A stretch of 57,928 nucleotides of DNA from Propionibacteriaceae bacterium (GTDB lineage Bacteria; Actinomycetota; Actinomycetes; Propionibacteriales; Propionibacteriaceae): the NCBI GenBank assembly GCA_027492675.1, contig JAPUEI010000057.1, positions 1 to 57,928 on the forward strand. The letters run 5' to 3'. How positions within the stretch are numbered: the stretch's first letter is position 1; the number at the start of each line of letters is the position of its first letter. Of the stretch, positions 54,208 to 57,928 are shown piece after piece. Below the pieces are notes generated by a model. The model was not told where the DNA came from and did not search any database. It was given only the letters and a program-made list of their open reading frames with translations. Made by a program: the position numbers and the translations under genes.

Positions 54208-54493
54208 GGTCACCATTCTGGCCCGCCCCAGCCCTCACCCGAATCGCGTCCCACGCAAGCTCAACCACGGGAGCGGCAGCGACCAAAGGATGCCATCAGC
54301 AGGCGGCGTATCAGGCACCTGGCTGCCCGGCAGGTACGACCCTGGAAATGGCGGTAGTACCCGCCTGGTACAGATCAGTGGACACGCCATTTCCGGGGTC
54401 GAACCCCACGTCTACCCTCTGTCCCGCGCAGACCTCAATCGGCCCAGCTACGGGCCAACTCGACTCAGAGCCCACCTGCCGTGGGCCGAGCTG
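54208..54493. other. pknB-pabA interval with long inverted repeat
   Basis: No gene is visible. A 17-bp inverted repeat with one mismatch (54337-54353 and 54385-54401, containing GGAAATGGCG) encloses 31 bases. It may terminate pknB transcripts or be a small palindromic element. Confidence 0.6.
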
Positions 54494-56305
54494 CTACCTG
54501 GACGTCGACGCCGACGGGCTGGCCGACGTTGACGGGGACGTCGAGGGCGGTGCGGCCTTGGCGATGGTGATGGTCACCGGAGTCGTCCGGTCGACGACCG
54601 CACCCGCCTTCGGATCCGTCACGAACACCGTCCCGACAGCGGGAGTTCCCTGCGCGCTCTCCTCGGCGGTCGGCACCCGCTCCTTGACGGAGACGTTCGC
54701 GAAACCGGCATCCTTCGCGGTCTTGACCGCCACGGCCTGCGAGAAGCCGCTCAGGTCCGGGAACGGGGACTTGCCCGTCGCGTACGTCACGGTGATCGGC
54801 GTGTTCTTCGCGATCATCGCGCCCTCGGCGGGGTTGATGCTGATGACCGTGTCGACGACCGCGGTCGGCGGTTCGGTCGTGGCCGCGACCAGCGTCACCT
54901 TCGTGAAACCGGCCTGCGTGAGCGCCTGCATCACGGCGTCCTTCTTCTGGTTCAGCAGACCCGTGGGGATCGCCATCTTGGAAGGGCCGACGTTGATCGT
55001 GATCGTCACCGACGAGTTCTCGTTGACCATGACGTCCTGGTCAGGAGACTGCTTGACCACGGTGTTCACCGTGTTGTCGTCAGGCCCCTCGACGTTCACG
55101 ACCTCAGCCTTGAGGTTCTTGCTCGCGAGCGTCGCCTCGGCATTCTTCTGGGTCATGCTCAGCACGGCCGGCACGGCGACCTGCTTGACCACGGGCGCCT
55201 TCGGCGACAGCCACCAGACCAAGCCGATGACGAGCACGAGGGCGAGGAGGCCTCCCAGGATGCCGAAGACGATCCCCGTACGGTTGCGGCGGCGCTTGGG
55301 CTGCCAGTCCGGCGAGTCGGGCGAGGCCGGCATCGCGCGCTGGGGCATCACCGTCGTGGCGCTCGACGCGTACGCCGGCTCGATCACGGGCGCCAGCGCG
55401 GTCGCAGCCTCGGGAACCGGCACCACCACGGGCAGCGCCGCGGTCGGGGCGAGCCCGCCGAGCAGCCTGCCGATGTCGTCCCGCATCTCCTTGGCCGACT
55501 GGTAGCGGTTGTCGGGGTCCTTCTCGAGCGCCTTGAGCGTGATCGCGTCCATCTCCGGCGTGATCACGGCGTCCAGCGACGACGGCCTGACCGGCAGCTC
55601 GCGCACGTGCTGGTACGCCACGCTCACCGGAGAGTCGCCCTTGAATGGCGGCTCGCCGCTCAGCAGCTCGTACAGCAGGCAGCCCGCGGCGTACACGTCG
55701 GAGCGGTTGTCGACGGTCTCGCCGCGCGCCTGCTCGGGCGACAGGTACTGGGCGGTGCCGATCACGGCGGCCGTCTGCGTCATCGAGGCGGAGGTGTCGG
55801 CGACCGCACGGGCGATGCCGAAGTCCATGACCTTCACCTGGCCCGTCGAGGTGAGCATCACGTTCGCGGGCTTGATGTCGCGGTGGATGATGCCGGCCTG
55901 ATGGCTGTACTGGAGCGCATCCAGCACGCCCATCGTCATCTCGAGCGCGCGCTCGGGAAGGATCTTGCGTCCCTCGCGGAGGATGTCGCGCAGCGTGTGG
56001 CCGACGACGAGCTCCATGACGATGTACGGCACGTTGACGCCCGATGCGGGATCCGCCTGCTCGCCGGTGTCGTACACGCTCACGATGTTCGGATGGTTCA
56101 GCCCGGCGGCGGCCTGGGCCTCGCGACGGAACCTCGCCTGGAAGGTCGAGTCGCCCGCGAGGTCGATGCGCAGCATCTTGATCGCGACGGGCCGACCCAG
56201 CCTGGTGTCGAGGGCGCGCCTCACCTCCGCCATCCCGCCGCGACCCAGAACGGGTCCCAGCTGATAGCGAGCGCCCAGCAGCGTCCCCTGCTCGGTGGTC
56301 ACCAC
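54494..56305 (-). CDS. pknB: serine/threonine protein kinase with PASTA repeats
   Basis: A 603-residue membrane kinase. The glycine loop GRGGMAEV is followed by the Lys of AIKML near 43, HRDIKPANV, DFGIAR and SPEQARGE. A transmembrane helix lies near 338-360. Three PASTA repeats (about 372-435, 440-508, 510-583) follow, then a Ser/Pro tail. It senses muropeptides or lipid II and regulates cell-wall growth. AGGAGG favours the GTG at 56302 or 56305. It lies downstream of pbpA, with a gap of about 120 bp. Confidence 0.96.
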   Translation of the reverse strand: MVTTEQGTLLGARYQLGPVLGRGGMAEVRRALDTRLGRPVAIKMLRIDLAGDSTFQARFRREAQAAAGLNHPNIVSVYDTGEQADPASGVNVPYIVMELVVGHTLRDILREGRKILPERALEMTMGVLDALQYSHQAGIIHRDIKPANVMLTSTGQVKVMDFGIARAVADTSASMTQTAAVIGTAQYLSPEQARGETVDNRSDVYAAGCLLYELLSGEPPFKGDSPVSVAYQHVRELPVRPSSLDAVITPEMDAITLKALEKDPDNRYQSAKEMRDDIGRLLGGLAPTAALPVVVPVPEAATALAPVIEPAYASSATTVMPQRAMPASPDSPDWQPKRRRNRTGIVFGILGGLLALVLVIGLVWWLSPKAPVVKQVAVPAVLSMTQKNAEATLASKNLKAEVVNVEGPDDNTVNTVVKQSPDQDVMVNENSSVTITINVGPSKMAIPTGLLNQKKDAVMQALTQAGFTKVTLVAATTEPPTAVVDTVISINPAEGAMIAKNTPITVTYATGKSPFPDLSGFSQAVAVKTAKDAGFANVSVKERVPTAEESAQGTPAVGTVFVTDPKAGAVVDRTTPVTITIAKAAPPSTSPSTSASPSASTSR

Positions 56306-56426
56306 GGCCCTCCTACTACACGTTTTCGACTGATCAGTCCTCGCACATTGTGACCATTCAACATGAGAGTGGGCTGAAGATGTTGGTCGGGGACTCTCAA
56401 GATTGGGTTACCCCGCCTGGTCAGTG

Positions 56427-57851
56427 TCACCTCGACGCCTCGATCACTGCCTTGGCGATGGGTCCGGCAAGCTTGCCGCCGGCGATGTCGGTACGGTCGA
56501 CGTCCGCGTCCTCGATGAACACCGCGACCGCGATGTCGGGGTCTTTCGCGAAGGAGACGAACCACGCGTACGGGTTCTGCGAGAGGTCCCGCTGCGCCGT
56601 ACCCGTCTTCCCGCCCACCACGACGTTCGGCACCTTGGCCGCCGTACCGGTGCCCTGCTGCACGACGTTCACCATCATCTGCTGCAGCGCCTGCGCCGAG
56701 CCGCTGGACATGGCCTGCTTGTCGTCGGGCCCATGCCGGTACAGCACGCGCAGGTCGGCGCTGCGCACCTCGCTGACGAGGTACGGCATCTTGAGCACCC
56801 CGTCGTTGCAGATCGCCGACACGATCATCGCCATCTGCAACGGGCTGGCCGCGACGTCGTACTGGCCGATCGCGCTCAGCATCGTCTGGGCGGCGTCCGC
56901 CTTGGCGGGGAACTGGCTCTTGGCTGCGCCGAGGTCGGTCATCGGCGGTGTCCCGAAGCCGAACTTCTCCGCCTGCGCCCGCAGCTTCGCCGCGCCCAGG
57001 CTCGCGCCGATGTTCGCGAACGCCGTGTTGCAGGACAGCTGCAGCGCACGGTCCATCGAGAGCTGGCCGTTGCCACAGTTCGACTGGTTGCCCAGCACGC
57101 TCGTCGAGTTCGGCAGCGTGATCTGCGACGGGGTGTCGATCATCGTGTCGGGCGCCATCCCGTTCTCGAGCGCGGCTGCCGCCGTGACGAGTTTGAACGT
57201 CGAGCCCGGCGGGTAGATCTCGCGCGTCGCCCGGTCGGCGAGTGGCTTGTTCGCGTCGGCGTTGAGCGTCTGCCACGACGTCCGCGCGGCATTGAGGTCG
57301 TGCGACGCGAGCAGGTTCGGGTCGTACGTCGGAGTCGTGACCAGGGCGAGGATCGCGCCAGTCTTCGGGTCGAGCACGACGACCGCGCCCTTCTTCGACC
57401 CCATCGCCTGCGCGGCGACCTGCTGGAGCTTGGGGTTGATCGTCGTCTGCACGGTCGCACCCACCGGCGTCGCACCGGTGAACACGTCGACCAGCCTGTC
57501 GAGCGTCTGGCTGGACGCCGTCCCGGCGAGCTCCGCGGAGTACGTGGACTCGAGCGCCGACCGACCGAAGTCGTACGCGTACCAGCCGGTCACCGCCGCG
57601 TACATCGCTCCTTGCGGGTACGAGCGCTGGTACGCGAACCGGTCCTTCACCTGCGTCGTGGTGGCGATCTGGATGTCGCCGGCCAGGATCGCGCCGCGGT
57701 TCTGGGCGAACTCGGCGTCGAGCACGCGGCGGTTGCGGTTGTCGGCGTTCAGCGCGGATGCGCGCCACAGCTGCACCACGCTGCCGTTGATAAGCAGCGC
57801 CAGGAAGAGCACCGACGCCACCAGGGCTGTGCGACGGATCGGTGAGTTCAC
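56427..57851 (-). CDS. pbpA: penicillin-binding protein PbpA, transpeptidase
   Basis: A 474-residue class B PBP. A membrane anchor (about 7-27) and dimerisation domain precede the transpeptidase motifs S217-TFK, S273-CN and K415-TGTAQ. It crosslinks peptidoglycan together with RodA. The GTG at 57851 lies within the rodA stop (GTGA overlap), so the two are coupled. The protein ends PIAKAVIEAS. Confidence 0.96.
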   Translation of the reverse strand: MNSPIRRTALVASVLFLALLINGSVVQLWRASALNADNRNRRVLDAEFAQNRGAILAGDIQIATTTQVKDRFAYQRSYPQGAMYAAVTGWYAYDFGRSALESTYSAELAGTASSQTLDRLVDVFTGATPVGATVQTTINPKLQQVAAQAMGSKKGAVVVLDPKTGAILALVTTPTYDPNLLASHDLNAARTSWQTLNADANKPLADRATREIYPPGSTFKLVTAAAALENGMAPDTMIDTPSQITLPNSTSVLGNQSNCGNGQLSMDRALQLSCNTAFANIGASLGAAKLRAQAEKFGFGTPPMTDLGAAKSQFPAKADAAQTMLSAIGQYDVAASPLQMAMIVSAICNDGVLKMPYLVSEVRSADLRVLYRHGPDDKQAMSSGSAQALQQMMVNVVQQGTGTAAKVPNVVVGGKTGTAQRDLSQNPYAWFVSFAKDPDIAVAVFIEDADVDRTDIAGGKLAGPIAKAVIEASR

Positions 57852-57928
57852 TCGTCCTCCTCGTCGAGCCGGAAGACCTGTGTCGGCTCCTCGGGTGCGG
57901 TGCGCGGTCTCTCGACTGTATCCACTGA
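57848..57928 (-). CDS. rodA: RodA/FtsW-family SEDS protein, C-terminal end only
   Basis: The last 26 codons before the TGA at 57848 remain in the window and encode an acidic cytoplasmic tail ending PTQVFRLDEEDE. No membrane helix is included. Identity rests on position directly upstream of pbpA with a four-base overlap, the conserved arrangement in Actinobacteria. Confidence 0.7.
   Translation of the reverse strand, partial: SVDTVERPRTAPEEPTQVFRLDEEDE

Noticed and set aside
54385..54425. tRNA-like T-arm (GGGGTTCGACCCC on the minus strand)
   Set aside because: The five-base T stem does not pair correctly, and no acceptor, D or anticodon arms are found at tRNA spacing; it is part of the inverted repeat region.

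Overview
The window is chromosomal DNA of a very GC-rich actinobacterium, most likely a member of the Propionibacteriales/Nocardioidaceae (Nocardioides/Aeromicrobium-like). The evidence is the codon usage, frequent GTG starts, many apparently leaderless genes, actinobacterial gene families, a 6C-like small RNA, and the order crgA - DUF881 gene - pabA - pknB - pbpA - rodA at the right end. That order is typical of the region beside oriC in Actinobacteria. I saw no phage, insertion sequence, CRISPR array, tRNA or rRNA. The word CGTAC/GTACG is conspicuously frequent and even dictates codon choice.

Layout. 0.3-8.4 kb: a Cho-like GIY-YIG nuclease, alpha/beta hydrolase, acyl-CoA ligase, FMN-binding protein, ornithine carbamoyltransferase with a low-molecular-weight phosphatase, VOC protein and an MFS exporter. 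8.3-14.2 kb: DedA protein, 6C-like sRNA, HAD phosphatase, C39-like peptidase, membrane-anchored esterase and a secreted 5'-nucleotidase. 14.2-16.3 kb and 21.7-23.6 kb: two paralogous four-gene cassettes (YbaB-fold protein, about 111-aa WXG100-like protein, about 275-aa WKG/WKS protein with a hydrophobic core, small membrane protein) that look like type VII secretion substrates without the secretion machinery. 16.4-21.6 kb: isochorismatase-family hydrolase, HEAT-like protein, rhodanese lacking its cysteine, GNAT protein, a decayed cupin fragment, zinc alcohol dehydrogenase and lgt. 23.7-28.2 kb: YibE/F protein, AlkA-like glycosylase and an MprAB-like two-component system. 28.3-30.0 kb: the rpsF-ssb-rpsR-rplI operon. 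30.6-37.3 kb: homocysteine S-methyltransferase, pyruvate carboxylase, and a divergent base-excision-repair pair (family 5 uracil-DNA glycosylase and endonuclease IV). 37.5-45.1 kb: Nudix hydrolase, amino acid permease, pta-ackA, an SRPBCC/TPR fusion and a rhomboid-like protein without catalytic residues. 45.3-48.6 kb: a tight three-gene operon (SDR, PlsC-type acyltransferase, alkyl-DHAP synthase-like flavoenzyme) that looks like an ether-lipid pathway. 49.2-57.9 kb: FemX-like transferase with an alanine racemase-like protein, then the cell-division/cell-wall cluster.

Functional themes are cell envelope biogenesis (lgt, FemX, PknB, PbpA, RodA, CrgA, ether-lipid operon), central carbon metabolism (Pyc, Pta-AckA), DNA repair, and accessory export cassettes. 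Intergenic regions hold more structure than usual: a 55-nt dispersed repeat in three copies, several long inverted repeats, and two structured segments with terminators.
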